A DNA stretch of 64,000 nucleotides, taken from Methanocorpusculum sp. (GTDB lineage Archaea > Halobacteriota > Methanomicrobia > Methanomicrobiales > Methanocorpusculaceae). The notes beneath the pieces are model-generated. The model ran no database searches. It was given only the letters and a program-made list of their open reading frames with translations, and was not told the origin of the DNA. Location of the stretch: positions 1-64,000 of the forward strand of contig DALTWF010000005.1 of the NCBI GenBank assembly GCA_029987235.1, read 5' to 3'. The translations under genes and the position numbers were made by a program. Positions 7,613-16,361 of this stretch are shown here, piece after piece. Position 1 is the first letter of the stretch; each line of letters starts with the position of its first letter.

Positions 7613-8793
7613 TCAAATAACGGATCGATTGCATCCTCGAACATGGAAGTTGCCGAGCGCTCGCGGGATTTAACGACCTCTTCTTTTGCCTCTTTTGCAA
7701 GTTCCATTAATTCACGGATACGCGGCGCATTGCCGATGGTTGCAAGAAGCACGACAGATGCAACGTAACCGGATTCGACCGGGTAATCTCCGCCGCGGAC
7801 CTCGACACCTGCAATGTTTTCTTCAACCCAGCTCTTGGATTTTTCAACACCTTTGCGGTCGAGTTCGGACGGCGGACCTGCAACTAAGACAAGTGCACGT
7901 TCCGCAGTGGAGTAGTCGCACGGAAGAGTTAAGCGTCCGAGCATTGCACGGCGGACAAGTCCGATAATCTTTGCGGATTTGTCTTCAGTGGATGTAATAT
8001 CAATGTGCGGTTCTTCTTTCTTATCCTTGCGTCTGCTGAAAAGTCCGCCTCTGGAACTCTGTTTTGCAGCACTAACCTTCGGAATTGCCTCGGAAATTGC
8101 ATATCCGACCGAGGAAATTCCTCCGCCGCGCAGAGTATTGATAATTTCACTCGAATCTACCACCATTTCACCGACGCCGTATTTGTTTACTTCTCCGGCT
8201 CTGAAAAGAACACCGAATCTGCGGACGATTTCTTCGTTTAAGCGCTCATATGCACTTTTAACGCTTTCACCGTCGTTTTTCCATGCGCTGTTGTCGAAGA
8301 CAATGACGTTGTCTGCCTCGTTTACAAGGGTGGAAAGAGAACGTGCTGCGTTCAGGGAATACAGGCGTCCTTCTTCCGGTGCCGGAATGAGACCGAGAGC
8401 ATAGACCGGTTCACGGTAGATTCTCTTTAAGTGTCTGCATAAAACCGGGGCACCTCCGGAACCCGTTCCGCCGCCGAGACCCGCACAGACCACGAATGCA
8501 TCCACATCATGGGTTCCGCGCCGGTCGATTGCGCTGATGATTGTATCGATTTCATCAGCTGCTACTTTTGCCCCGGTAACGTTGTCCGTTCCGACTCCGT
8601 GACCTTTGACCATTGTCTGTCCGATAAGCAGTCTGTCTTCCATCGGCACGGATTTAATACCCATAAGGTCGGTCCTTGCCGTGTTAATGACGATTCCGCG
8701 GAAACTGTTAGACCCTACTTTCCTGTCCTGAGCCAGGAACATGTCTACAATTTTGCCGCCTGCCTGTCCGAATCCTATAAAGAATACTCGCAT
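7609..8793 (-). CDS. CetZ-family tubulin-like GTPase
   Basis: A 394-residue protein of the FtsZ/tubulin superfamily. It starts RVFFIGFGQAGGKIVD and carries the tubulin signature GGGTGSGGAPVL (about residues 105-120), with a nucleotide-contacting NTARTDL segment upstream. These features fit CetZ, the archaeal group linked to cell shape and motility in haloarchaea, rather than the FtsZ at 55338-56720. A Lys/Arg-rich insert (SRRKDKKEEPH) lies near residue 255. It is translationally coupled to a membrane-anchored coiled-coil protein. TATA-like sequence lies near 8836-8846. Confidence 0.88.
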   Translation of the reverse strand: MRVFFIGFGQAGGKIVDMFLAQDRKVGSNSFRGIVINTARTDLMGIKSVPMEDRLLIGQTMVKGHGVGTDNVTGAKVAADEIDTIISAIDRRGTHDVDAFVVCAGLGGGTGSGGAPVLCRHLKRIYREPVYALGLIPAPEEGRLYSLNAARSLSTLVNEADNVIVFDNSAWKNDGESVKSAYERLNEEIVRRFGVLFRAGEVNKYGVGEMVVDSSEIINTLRGGGISSVGYAISEAIPKVSAAKQSSRGGLFSRRKDKKEEPHIDITSTEDKSAKIIGLVRRAMLGRLTLPCDYSTAERALVLVAGPPSELDRKGVEKSKSWVEENIAGVEVRGGDYPVESGYVASVVLLATIGNAPRIRELMELAKEAKEEVVKSRERSATSMFEDAIDPLFE

Positions 8794-9076
8794 TTGGTTG
8801 ACACCTTTGACTGTGTTATAATTTGTCTCTCATCAGATATATATGCTTATCATTGTGAGCAGGTGGACTGAACTCCGAAAACTGCATTTCCGACATACTT
8901 AAGCATGCCGCGCAGGAAAGGCACAGAGTATCACCACTTCAATTTCACATATTTATGAGTATTAGAATAAAAACATGGTACTAAAAAATATAGCCGTATA
9001 AAAACATGTCAGATACTGCCCGGACTGAGTGTTTCCAAAAGGTTTCTTATCATAGAATACAAATACTGTTACAATA

Positions 9077-10303
9077 ATGAAGGTTGGAATACTGGGCAGC
9101 GGTCTTTGCGGGCTTTCTGCAGCGCTTGAACTGTGCGGCAGATGCGAAGTGGTTGTTTTTGAGAAAAACACCTTTGCCGGAGGCTGCATGTCTTCAAAAA
9201 AATACGGGCAGTATGAGCTTGAAACACTGTATCATCACTGTTTTTCGAAAGATACAGAACTTTTCAGACTGTTAGACAATCTCAACCTCGGAAACGAACT
9301 TGTGTGGCTGAAAGGCTCCACCGGATATTATGCAAAAGGCAGACTGGAATCGGTTACAACGCCGGCTGAAATTCTGAAATGGAGCGCGCTTTCCTTTATG
9401 CAGAAAGCGCGTCTCGGATTTTTTGTCCTGAGTGCACGCTCCATTGACGAAGATGCGCTTGACAAAATCACCGCAAAGGAATATCTTTTGGAAAAAGTCG
9501 GTGAAAATATCTACCGCGCATTTTTTGAGCCGCTGTTAATCGGTAAATTCGGCGAACGAAAAGACGAGGTTTCCGCCGCATGGCTCATGAGCCGCATTGC
9601 AATCCGTTCGGACCGCGGCGCAGAAGGCGAACGCCTCGGCTATATGAAAGGCGGCTGGCATCGCCTGATTGATGCGATGTGCGATAAAATCAGAGAAAAG
9701 GGCGGCGAAATACGGCTCAATACGGCAGTAACAAGCCTTGAAAAACAGGAGAAATGGCTCATCAACGGTGAGGAGTTTGATGCAGTAATCTCCACACTTC
9801 CGCCGCAGAATACAAAAGCACTGCTGAAAAATCCGGAAAATTTCAACCTGCCGGATATGATGTATCAGGGCGCAGCATGCATGACGCTCGGGGTGAAAAA
9901 GAACCCGACACCTGGCATTTACTGGACAAATATGGGCGAACGCACGGCTTTTGGTGCGGTTGTCGTGCATACAAACTTTGCACCGTTTGAATGGTACGGA
10001 GAACATGTTGTCTATCTTGCCTCCTATTTCAAGGATGAGCCGGCGAAAGACCTTGAATCACGCATGATTGATGATTTCTGCAGTAAATTCGGCATGGATA
10101 AATCCGATATCCTGCATCAGGACATGTACATAGATAAATTCGCCGGACCGGTCTTTGTTACCGGATATAAAGAACATATCCCGGACATCTGCGCAGGAAA
10201 CGGTCTTTATATCGCAGGAATGTTTTCCGAAGAAAACTATCCGGAACGGAGCATGGAAGGTTCAATTAAAGCAGGCATTCGCGCCGCAAAACAGATTCAA
10301 TGA
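9077..10303 (+). CDS. FAD-dependent amine-oxidase-like oxidoreductase
   Basis: A 408-residue flavoprotein. The N-terminal dinucleotide-binding motif GILGSGLCGLSAALEL is followed by the acidic ribose ligand in VVVFEKN. The C-terminal FAD contact GNGLYIAGMFSEENYPE-RSMEGSI is typical of the amine oxidase/protoporphyrinogen oxidase/phytoene desaturase superfamily. It is the first gene of a five-gene operon with glycosyltransferases and polytopic membrane proteins, joined to the next gene by an ATGA overlap. The context suggests it acts on an isoprenoid lipid carrier or a carrier-linked sugar; the substrate is not evident from sequence. Confidence 0.75.
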   Translation: MKVGILGSGLCGLSAALELCGRCEVVVFEKNTFAGGCMSSKKYGQYELETLYHHCFSKDTELFRLLDNLNLGNELVWLKGSTGYYAKGRLESVTTPAEILKWSALSFMQKARLGFFVLSARSIDEDALDKITAKEYLLEKVGENIYRAFFEPLLIGKFGERKDEVSAAWLMSRIAIRSDRGAEGERLGYMKGGWHRLIDAMCDKIREKGGEIRLNTAVTSLEKQEKWLINGEEFDAVISTLPPQNTKALLKNPENFNLPDMMYQGAACMTLGVKKNPTPGIYWTNMGERTAFGAVVVHTNFAPFEWYGEHVVYLASYFKDEPAKDLESRMIDDFCSKFGMDKSDILHQDMYIDKFAGPVFVTGYKEHIPDICAGNGLYIAGMFSEENYPERSMEGSIKAGIRAAKQIQ

Positions 10304-10998
10304 CATTTATTACAGCAGTTATCCCGGTTTACAACGATGTTGAGGCATTAAAAACAGCGATTCCCAAATCAATAGAGGTTTTGGAAGCGTTCGGCCGCGA
10401 ATTTGAAATTATTGTCGCAGAAGACGGCTCAACAGACGGCTCACGTGAACTTGTCCTTGAATGGGAGAAAAAAGACACACGGGTACGGCTTTTACATTCC
10501 GATGCACGCCAGGGGCGCGGCCGCGCATTAAACCGCGCATTATCCGAGGCACGCGGCGATATTTTCTGCTATTATGACGTGGATTTGGCAACCGACATGA
10601 AACATCTGCCGGAACTTCTGACGCACATTGAAGATGGAGCCGATGTCGCAACCGGCTCGCGCCTGATGAAAGAAAGCACCATCAAAAGAAGCGGCGACCG
10701 TGAAATCGCAAGCCGCAGTTACAATTTCCTTGTCCGCAGTCTTCTGAAAAGCACATTATGCGACCACCAGTGCGGATTTAAAGCCTATAAAACAGCGGTT
10801 TTAAAAGAACTGGTGCAGAAAATCCAGGCTCCGCACTGGTTCTGGGACACGGAATCACTGATTTTGGCACAGCGCGCCGGATACCGCGTGGATGAAATCC
10901 CCGTCGTCTGGACACAGGGACCCGGAACAACCGTCAGATTCAAGGATATTAAGGAGATGGGCTCCGACATTCTGAAACTCAGGAAAAGACTTAAATGA
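10300..10998 (+). CDS. GT2 family glycosyltransferase (dolichyl-phosphate type)
   Basis: A 232-residue single-domain GT-A glycosyltransferase resembling dolichol-phosphate mannose/glucose synthases. It begins TFITAVIPVYNDVE, has the nucleotide-binding EDGSTDGS (about 45-52), the metal-binding YYDVDLATDM, and the acceptor-loop DHQCGFKAYK. No C-terminal membrane anchor is seen. It probably charges a polyprenyl phosphate with a sugar at the inner face. Both ends overlap neighbours by four bases. It resembles the GT2 gene at 14008, so the operon carries two related enzymes. Confidence 0.88.
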   Translation: MTFITAVIPVYNDVEALKTAIPKSIEVLEAFGREFEIIVAEDGSTDGSRELVLEWEKKDTRVRLLHSDARQGRGRALNRALSEARGDIFCYYDVDLATDMKHLPELLTHIEDGADVATGSRLMKESTIKRSGDREIASRSYNFLVRSLLKSTLCDHQCGFKAYKTAVLKELVQKIQAPHWFWDTESLILAQRAGYRVDEIPVVWTQGPGTTVRFKDIKEMGSDILKLRKRLK

Positions 10999-11978
10999 AC
11001 TGGAAAAAAATCGCCGCAATTGTAATTCCAACCGTAATTGCGGTTGGATTAATCGTTTTCATGTTCTTCCGCATACCCTTTGACGAACTAAAAGAAGCAG
11101 TCGCAGCAATGAATCTCTTATGGCTGCCGTTAGCAATAGGTATCTGCATCGGAGCATGGTTTTTACGCGGAGTCAGATACAAATATATTCTTCACCGGCT
11201 TGCATCCGAGGTAAGCGTATTATTTGCAACGGGCTGCATTTTCGTTTCGCAGACGGCAAATATTATTGTTCCCGCCCGCCTCGGTGATTTCGTACGGATG
11301 TTTATCTTAAAACACGAAAAACAGACACCGTACACCCCCGGATTTACCTCGCTCGTTGCAGAACGGGTATATGATATCTTAGTCATCGCGTTTTTGGGCT
11401 TATGCACCATACCATTCATAATTACCCTTATTCCTCCGCAATACCAGTGGTTTATCTGGTTAATGGCAGGCGTTTTAGCCCTTGGCGCAGCAGGCATTAT
11501 TGTTTTTATCGCCGTACGCAAAGTAAAATCGGAAAACAAAGTTGTCAAAAAGATTCTGGAAATTATCGCACAGTTCAGAGCGGTTTCTTCAACCTGGAAA
11601 GCTTTCGGTGCTCTGTCAGGACTTTCTATCATAATCTGGCTGATGGATGTTGCAATCTGCTATATTGTTGCGGTAATGTTCGGATGCACAATCAATCCCT
11701 TATTGGTCCTTCTTGCAATTGTAATCGGCAATCTTGTAAAAGCCGTCCCGATTACGCCGGGCGGAATCGGCACATATGAAGTAGCTCTTATGGTTGTCTT
11801 TGAATTCGGCGGCGTTCCTGCCGCGGTTGCAACCTTGATTGCAGTAGTCGACCATTTAATAAAGAACGGAGTAACCCTTATCGGCGGCATAATTTCGATG
11901 TACGGATTCGGCAACTGGGCCGCAGATTTACTTAAACGCCTCTTTAAAGAAGGAAAAAAGGTTGCTGAGCAGGAATGA
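10995..11978 (+). CDS. Flippase-like membrane protein (AglD C-domain/LPG synthase TM family)
   Basis: A 327-residue polytopic protein with about eight membrane helices. It matches the lysylphosphatidylglycerol-synthase-type transmembrane family, with the conserved ARLGDFVRMFILKH segment and the PITPGGIGTYE motif. In Haloferax AglD this domain is fused to a GT2 enzyme; here the two parts are separate neighbouring genes with a 4-nt overlap. The arrangement supports a role in moving or using a lipid-linked sugar during surface glycosylation. The direct function is inferred. Confidence 0.82.
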   Translation: MNWKKIAAIVIPTVIAVGLIVFMFFRIPFDELKEAVAAMNLLWLPLAIGICIGAWFLRGVRYKYILHRLASEVSVLFATGCIFVSQTANIIVPARLGDFVRMFILKHEKQTPYTPGFTSLVAERVYDILVIAFLGLCTIPFIITLIPPQYQWFIWLMAGVLALGAAGIIVFIAVRKVKSENKVVKKILEIIAQFRAVSSTWKAFGALSGLSIIIWLMDVAICYIVAVMFGCTINPLLVLLAIVIGNLVKAVPITPGGIGTYEVALMVVFEFGGVPAAVATLIAVVDHLIKNGVTLIGGIISMYGFGNWAADLLKRLFKEGKKVAEQE

Positions 11979-13993
11979 TTTCAGCAGGTTCGCAGATTCT
12001 AACCGTCCTCGTATGGATTATCGTTATTAAATTCTGCCAGCTTGCGCTGTATCCGTACTTAAAGCCCGCATTAAAGGATATTGCATACGGACTTGCCTAT
12101 CCGGTAAGCATTGTTCTTCTGACCTTTGTGTCATGGTATCTGGGCATGGCGCATCTTCCCGTACAGCTTTCTCTGCTGCTCTTTTTAGCCCTCGGTGCGT
12201 GTGCTGTCTGGAAAAAACAGTATTCCCGCGATGATCTGAAGAAAAATCTGAAATGGGATATGGTTTTCCTTGCGGGATTTGTCCTGTTCCTGATTATCCG
12301 CTTTGTTACGCCCGGAATTATTCCATCCGGCGAAAAAATCATGGATTCGGCGATTCTCGCATCCATTATGAACAATCCGGTGGTAACGCCCGCTGATGCG
12401 TGGTACGCGGGCGAGTCGCTTTCCATCTATTATTATCTCGGACACTGGACATTTGCCGTACTCGGAATTCTTTCGTTCGGTGCGGCACCGGTTGTGTTCA
12501 ATTTAATGATTCCGACCGTAGTCGGTCTTGCCGCAGTATCCTTGTTTGCCATCGGCAGACTGATTCTGAAAAACCGCCACTGGCTGCCGATTCTGGTCCT
12601 TTTAATTCCCACGCCCGCTTTGTTTGTTTCTTTTTTCAAGGGGCTTGGGATTCTTGGTTCATGGTGGGCATCAACCCGGGTTATCGGAGACGGGGCAACA
12701 ATCAATGAGTATCCGCTCTTTTCCTTCCTGTGGGGCGACCCGCACGCACATGTGCTCGGATGCTTCAATCAGGTTCTCTTCATCTGCCTGCTGCTTGTCA
12801 TGCTGACGCAGTGGAAAACACTGCCTGCTTACGGCAGATATCTCCTTACCATCCTTCAGGCGCTTTCGTTAGGGTGCATGCCGGCAACAAACTCATGGGA
12901 CGTGATGATTTATGCGGCTGTGTACATAATCGTTGCCGTAATTGTATGGTGGCGCGATTTCAACCACAAAATCTCCCTTCGGGCAATTCTTCCCTTTGCA
13001 GTAACACCGGTGCTTTCCCTACTCATTGTATCGCCCTTCCTGATTACGATGATTTCTGCTGGCGGTTCTTCCATTCAGGGATTTTTCTTTGTCACAACAC
13101 CGTCTGATATCGTGGAATTTCTCGGTGTCTGGGGCTTTTTCCTTGCGGTCTTTATCTTATTCGGTATAAAGACGCTGAAAAAATACCCGTGGCTGCTGAT
13201 AATTCCTGTGGTATTGTTCTTCTTCGGCTACGGGGCGCTTGGTCTGGCACTTTTCTGCATCCTCCTTCTTCTTGCAAAAAAAGAGTTCAGACCGGAGGTA
13301 ATTCTTGCAGTTATCGGGCTTTCGGTTCTTATTTTCATGGAACTGTTCTACCTTAAGGACTATATGGGCGATGCGTATTACCGGATGAACACCGTCTTTA
13401 AATTCGGTTTTGCCTGCTGGTTTATCCTCGGAACATCTGCTATGCTTATAATCGGGCGTGCCTTTTCGCTTCTGAGGGTGAAACTCTCAACGAAGGAAAG
13501 TATTGCAGCAGGCGTAATTGTTCTGATTATTTTAGTTCCTCTCTTAACATTCGGCGGTATCAATATGGGATATCCGTCCGGAACACTTGACGGAAGTGTC
13601 TGGATTGAATCCTACTATCCGGGAGATGCAAAAGCAATTTCCTATATCTGCGAAAATCTGCCCGCGGATGCAAAAATAGTGGAAGCAGCGGGTACATCGT
13701 ATGAATACAGTTCCATGGTTTCGGCAATCAGCGGGCGTGACACCATTCTCGGCTGGGCCGGTCACGAAACCGGCTGGCGGTCGGGTATCGGAAACACCAG
13801 CGAAAGAATGAGTGATATCCGGGAAATTTACGAAAATCCGGACGAGTGTGTTTCCCTTATGGATAAGTACGGTATGAAATATATTTTCTCAGGCTCGGTA
13901 GAACAGAAGAAATACCATGTTAATCTGCCGGCCGATGGTCTTAAGGAAATATTCAGCACCGAGGGCGCGTGTATATATCAGAGAACTGTCTAA
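11975..13993 (+). CDS. Chlor_Arch_YYY (DUF2298) polytopic membrane protein
   Basis: A 672-residue, very hydrophobic protein with more than ten membrane helices. It contains the SIYYYLGHW tri-tyrosine motif (about 148-156) and the downstream FSFLWGDPHAHVLG segment, which identify the DUF2298/Chlor_Arch_YYY family of Chloroflexi and archaea. These proteins have the layout of GT-C type enzymes that use lipid-phosphate sugars; DPHAH could be an active-site loop, but activity is not established. It overlaps the flippase-like gene by four bases. A ~110-residue soluble C-terminal domain ends the protein. Confidence 0.85.
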   Translation: MISAGSQILTVLVWIIVIKFCQLALYPYLKPALKDIAYGLAYPVSIVLLTFVSWYLGMAHLPVQLSLLLFLALGACAVWKKQYSRDDLKKNLKWDMVFLAGFVLFLIIRFVTPGIIPSGEKIMDSAILASIMNNPVVTPADAWYAGESLSIYYYLGHWTFAVLGILSFGAAPVVFNLMIPTVVGLAAVSLFAIGRLILKNRHWLPILVLLIPTPALFVSFFKGLGILGSWWASTRVIGDGATINEYPLFSFLWGDPHAHVLGCFNQVLFICLLLVMLTQWKTLPAYGRYLLTILQALSLGCMPATNSWDVMIYAAVYIIVAVIVWWRDFNHKISLRAILPFAVTPVLSLLIVSPFLITMISAGGSSIQGFFFVTTPSDIVEFLGVWGFFLAVFILFGIKTLKKYPWLLIIPVVLFFFGYGALGLALFCILLLLAKKEFRPEVILAVIGLSVLIFMELFYLKDYMGDAYYRMNTVFKFGFACWFILGTSAMLIIGRAFSLLRVKLSTKESIAAGVIVLIILVPLLTFGGINMGYPSGTLDGSVWIESYYPGDAKAISYICENLPADAKIVEAAGTSYEYSSMVSAISGRDTILGWAGHETGWRSGIGNTSERMSDIREIYENPDECVSLMDKYGMKYIFSGSVEQKKYHVNLPADGLKEIFSTEGACIYQRTV

Positions 13994-14007
13994 TCTATTA
14001 AAGCAAG

Positions 14008-14739
14008 ATGGATTTTCCAGAACTCAGTGTCGTAATTCCGGTATTCAATGATGCTTTGGGACTTAAGGCAGCCGTGCCGAAGGCCGTTTCCGTACTGGAA
14101 AGTCTCAATATCTCCTTTGAACTGATTATTGCAGAAGATGGTTCAACGGACGGAACACGGGAGGGGGCAGAAAGTTTCGCTGCTGCGGACCCGCGTATTT
14201 TTGTAAATACCGGGGTTGACCGCAGAGGTAAAGGCGGAGCGCTTTCTGATGCATTTGCAAAAGCCCGCGGAACATTCCTGCTTTTCTTCGATGTGGATTT
14301 ATCCACCGACTTATCCCATGTAAAAGAAGTAATCGACCGCCTTAACGAAGGATATGACATCGTTATCGGTTCGCGCATGATTGAAGGGGCAGAGGTAAAG
14401 CGTTCGGGCAACCGTGAACTTTCGAGCAAAACCTTTAATTTCCTTGTCCGCAGTCTCCTGAAAAGCAGTATCCGCGACCACCAGTGCGGTTTTAAGGGTT
14501 TCCGCGCGGACGCGTTTGGAAAGATTCTGCCGCATATCCGGTCACGGGGCTGGACCTGGGATACCGAGGTGCTTTCATTGGCAGAAAAGGCAGGTATGTC
14601 TGTTCTTGAAATTCCGGTAAAGTGGACGCAAGGGGCGGCAACCAATGTCAGACTGCCGGATTATTTTGCCATGGGGCGTGATGTTTTACGTCTTCGCAAA
14701 CGGCTGCGGCATAATGAGGATGTGCCTGATTCGTGCTAA
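14008..14739 (+). CDS. GT2 family glycosyltransferase (second copy)
   Basis: A 243-residue enzyme clearly paralogous to the one at 10300-10998. It starts PELSVVIPVFND, has AEDGSTDGT, a DVDLSTDL metal site and DHQCGFKGFR. It closes the operon 14 bases after the YYY protein. Two related GT2 enzymes around one flippase-like and one GT-C-like protein suggest two sugar-phosphate-lipid donors or two sugars added in turn. No membrane anchor is present. Confidence 0.87.
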   Translation: MDFPELSVVIPVFNDALGLKAAVPKAVSVLESLNISFELIIAEDGSTDGTREGAESFAAADPRIFVNTGVDRRGKGGALSDAFAKARGTFLLFFDVDLSTDLSHVKEVIDRLNEGYDIVIGSRMIEGAEVKRSGNRELSSKTFNFLVRSLLKSSIRDHQCGFKGFRADAFGKILPHIRSRGWTWDTEVLSLAEKAGMSVLEIPVKWTQGAATNVRLPDYFAMGRDVLRLRKRLRHNEDVPDSC

Positions 14740-14830
14740 TGTTTATCCCTTAGTACGACACATAAATATAGTTACGCCGCAACGGGTATCGATACGATAC
14801 AAAAACATATACTTGTTTTACCGCTGATGA

Positions 14831-14861
14831 GCGATGACAGAGGCAAAAGTCCTCTCGAGTG
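14831..14861 (+). promoter_or_regulatory. Possible L7Ae-binding kink-turn in rpl7ae leader
   Basis: Upstream of rpl7ae, AGAGG (14839-14843) pairs with CCTCT (14851-14855) around the loop CAAAAGT. Below this stem G36-A37 faces G57-A58 (last two digits of position), a tandem sheared G-A arrangement. A three-base bulge GAT (14833-14835) and a short lower stem (C32-G59, G31-U60) complete a kink-turn-like shape. L7Ae binds kink-turns, and leader-based autoregulation is known in other archaea. The lower stem is weak, so this is a proposal. Confidence 0.4.
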
Positions 14862-14873
14862 AAGTGATTCATT

Positions 14874-15242
14874 ATGGCAAAGATTTATCAGATGTTCGAA
14901 GCTCCGGAAGAGCTTCAGACCAAAGCACTGGAAGCACTTGAGCTTGCCCGTGACACCGGAAAGATTAAGAAAGGCGCAAACGAAGCAACCAAAGCTGTCG
15001 AGCGCGGTACTGCAGCACTTGTTTTAATCGGTGCAGATGTTACTCCGGAAGAGATTGTTATGCACATTCCGGGACTTGCAGACGAGAAAGAGATTCCGTT
15101 CATCTTTATCAACAAACAGGCAGACATTGGTGCAGCATGCGGTCTTGAGGTCGGATGCACTTCTGTTGCTATCGTTAAAGTCGGCAAAGGCAAGGAAATC
15201 ATTGACGACCTTGCAAACCAGATCAAGGCACTGAGAGGATAA
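14874..15242 (+). CDS. rpl7ae: Large ribosomal subunit protein eL8 (L7Ae)
   Basis: A 122-residue kink-turn RNA-binding protein. In archaea it serves the ribosome, box C/D and H/ACA RNPs and RNase P. The conserved KGANEATKAVERG, LVLIGADVTPEEI and IPFIFINKQADIG segments are all present. It heads the standard archaeal cluster rpl7ae-rps28e-rpl24e-ndk with only a few bases between genes. Its leader may hold a kink-turn for autoregulation. Confidence 0.97.
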   Translation: MAKIYQMFEAPEELQTKALEALELARDTGKIKKGANEATKAVERGTAALVLIGADVTPEEIVMHIPGLADEKEIPFIFINKQADIGAACGLEVGCTSVAIVKVGKGKEIIDDLANQIKALRG

Positions 15243-15246
15243 ACTC

Positions 15247-15456
15247 ATGGCTGACGATGCAACGCCCGCAGAAGTTATCGAAGTCATCGGACTTACTGGT
15301 ATGCACGGTGAGGCAGCCCAGATTAAGTGTCGTGTGCTTGATGGGCCAAACAAGGGTCGCATTATTACCCGCAACACCTTCGGTCCGATCCGTGAGGGTG
15401 ACATTTTAATGCTCCTTGAAACCGAACGCGAAGCAAAGAAACTTTCAAGACGGTGA
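15247..15456 (+). CDS. rps28e: Small ribosomal subunit protein eS28
   Basis: A 69-residue protein of the small subunit. It has the expected length and fold-specific segments VIEVIGLTGMHGEAAQIKCR and the very conserved C-terminal LETEREAKKL. It begins four bases after the rpl7ae stop and is followed at once by rpl24e. Confidence 0.96.
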   Translation: MADDATPAEVIEVIGLTGMHGEAAQIKCRVLDGPNKGRIITRNTFGPIREGDILMLLETEREAKKLSRR

Positions 15457-15461
15457 TTTAA

Positions 15462-15653
15462 ATGGTAGATGTATACACCTGCAGTTACTGTGGAAAGCAG
15501 CTTGAGCCGGGAACCGGTAAACTCTTTGTAAGAAAAGATGGTGCTGTTTTCTACTTCTGTTCTTCCAAGTGTCAGAGCAACTATAATCTCGGCAGAATTC
15601 CGAGAAAGGTTGCCTGGACGGCAGCAGGAAGAAAGGCACGCGGAAAGGAGTAA
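15462..15653 (+). CDS. rpl24e: Large ribosomal subunit protein eL24
   Basis: A 63-residue zinc-finger ribosomal protein. The four-cysteine site is complete: CSYCGK near the start and FCSSKC about 30 residues on. The C-terminal end (RKVAWTAAGRKARGK) is basic, as usual. It lies between rps28e and ndk. Confidence 0.96.
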   Translation: MVDVYTCSYCGKQLEPGTGKLFVRKDGAVFYFCSSKCQSNYNLGRIPRKVAWTAAGRKARGKE

Positions 15654-15657
15654 GTCC

Positions 15658-16107
15658 ATGGAGCGTACCTTTGTAATGATTAAGCCGGACGGAGTCCAGA
15701 GGGGTCTTGTCGGCGAGATTTTATCCCGTTTCGAAAACAAGGGTTTCAAGCTTGTTGCAGCAAAGTTCGGTTGTCTTGATGAGGCAACCGTTGACAAGCA
15801 TTATGCCGAGCACCTTGCAAAACCGTTCTATCCGGGCATGAAGGCTTACATTATGAGCGGTCCGGTCTTCCGTTTCGTTCTTGAGGGCGATAATGTAATC
15901 GCAACCGTCCGCAAGATGAATGGGGCGACTAATCCGGCTGAGGCTATGCCGGGCACCGTTCGCGGTGATTTCGCAATGTCCGTCGGTAAAAACGTAATCC
16001 ACGCAAGCGATGCACCTGAAAGTGCAGCCCGTGAGATTGCGCTTCATTTCGCAGATGCTGAGCTCGTTTCTTACACTAAGATTGACGAGTGTCAGCTCTA
16101 CGAGTAA
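15658..16107 (+). CDS. ndk: Nucleoside diphosphate kinase
   Basis: A 149-residue enzyme that passes phosphate between nucleoside tri- and diphosphates through a phosphohistidine. It begins ERTFVMIKPDGVQRGLVG and has the active-site histidine in VGKNVIHASDAPESA (near residue 115). I chose ATG 15658, which gives the normal NDK N-terminus. In many archaea this cluster continues with infB; here the genes on the other side are leftward and infB is absent from the window. Confidence 0.96.
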   Translation: MERTFVMIKPDGVQRGLVGEILSRFENKGFKLVAAKFGCLDEATVDKHYAEHLAKPFYPGMKAYIMSGPVFRFVLEGDNVIATVRKMNGATNPAEAMPGTVRGDFAMSVGKNVIHASDAPESAAREIALHFADAELVSYTKIDECQLYE

Positions 16108-16196
16108 AGAAAAAAATATTTTTTTTTCTTTTCTTCTGAAAATTGATACTATTTTATTCGGGGGAAATTTTTTGGGTGTTGTAAGGGGCGGGTGGC

Positions 16197-16316
16197 TGAT
16201 TTTTGTGTGTGAAAAAAGTCGGTGACCTGTTTTTGTGATGAAAAAAAGTGAGTGACTTTTCTCAACACAAAAAATTACCCGCTGACTATTTTCACACACA
16301 AAAATCAGCCACCCAC
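16197..16316 (-). repeat. Degenerate 30-nt tandem repeat array 2, with long inverted repeat
   Basis: Four 30-nt units begin at 16197, 16227, 16257 and 16287; GTGAC or CTGAC closes the first three, at 16226, 16256 and 16286. The two outer units contain a perfect 26-bp inverted repeat (16190-16215 and 16289-16314). Units 3-4 therefore run in the same sense as array 1, and units 1-2 in the opposite sense. It lies between converging ndk and the thioredoxin-reductase fusion. T tracts face both genes. Confidence 0.75.
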
Positions 16317-16361
16317 CCCCCGCACAAACAAAAAAAAGAACGGGGTGAATAGTAACAAAAA

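Noticed and set aside
14821..14873. Box C/D guide RNA before rpl7ae
   Set aside because: TGATGA is present, but no matching CTGA box D stands at the proper distance with a closing terminal stem. The kink-turn leader reading explains the same bases better.
16010..16225. Plus-strand frame continuing past ndk into array 2
   Set aside because: It is out of frame with ndk and ends in T-rich repeat DNA, so there is no support for a gene.
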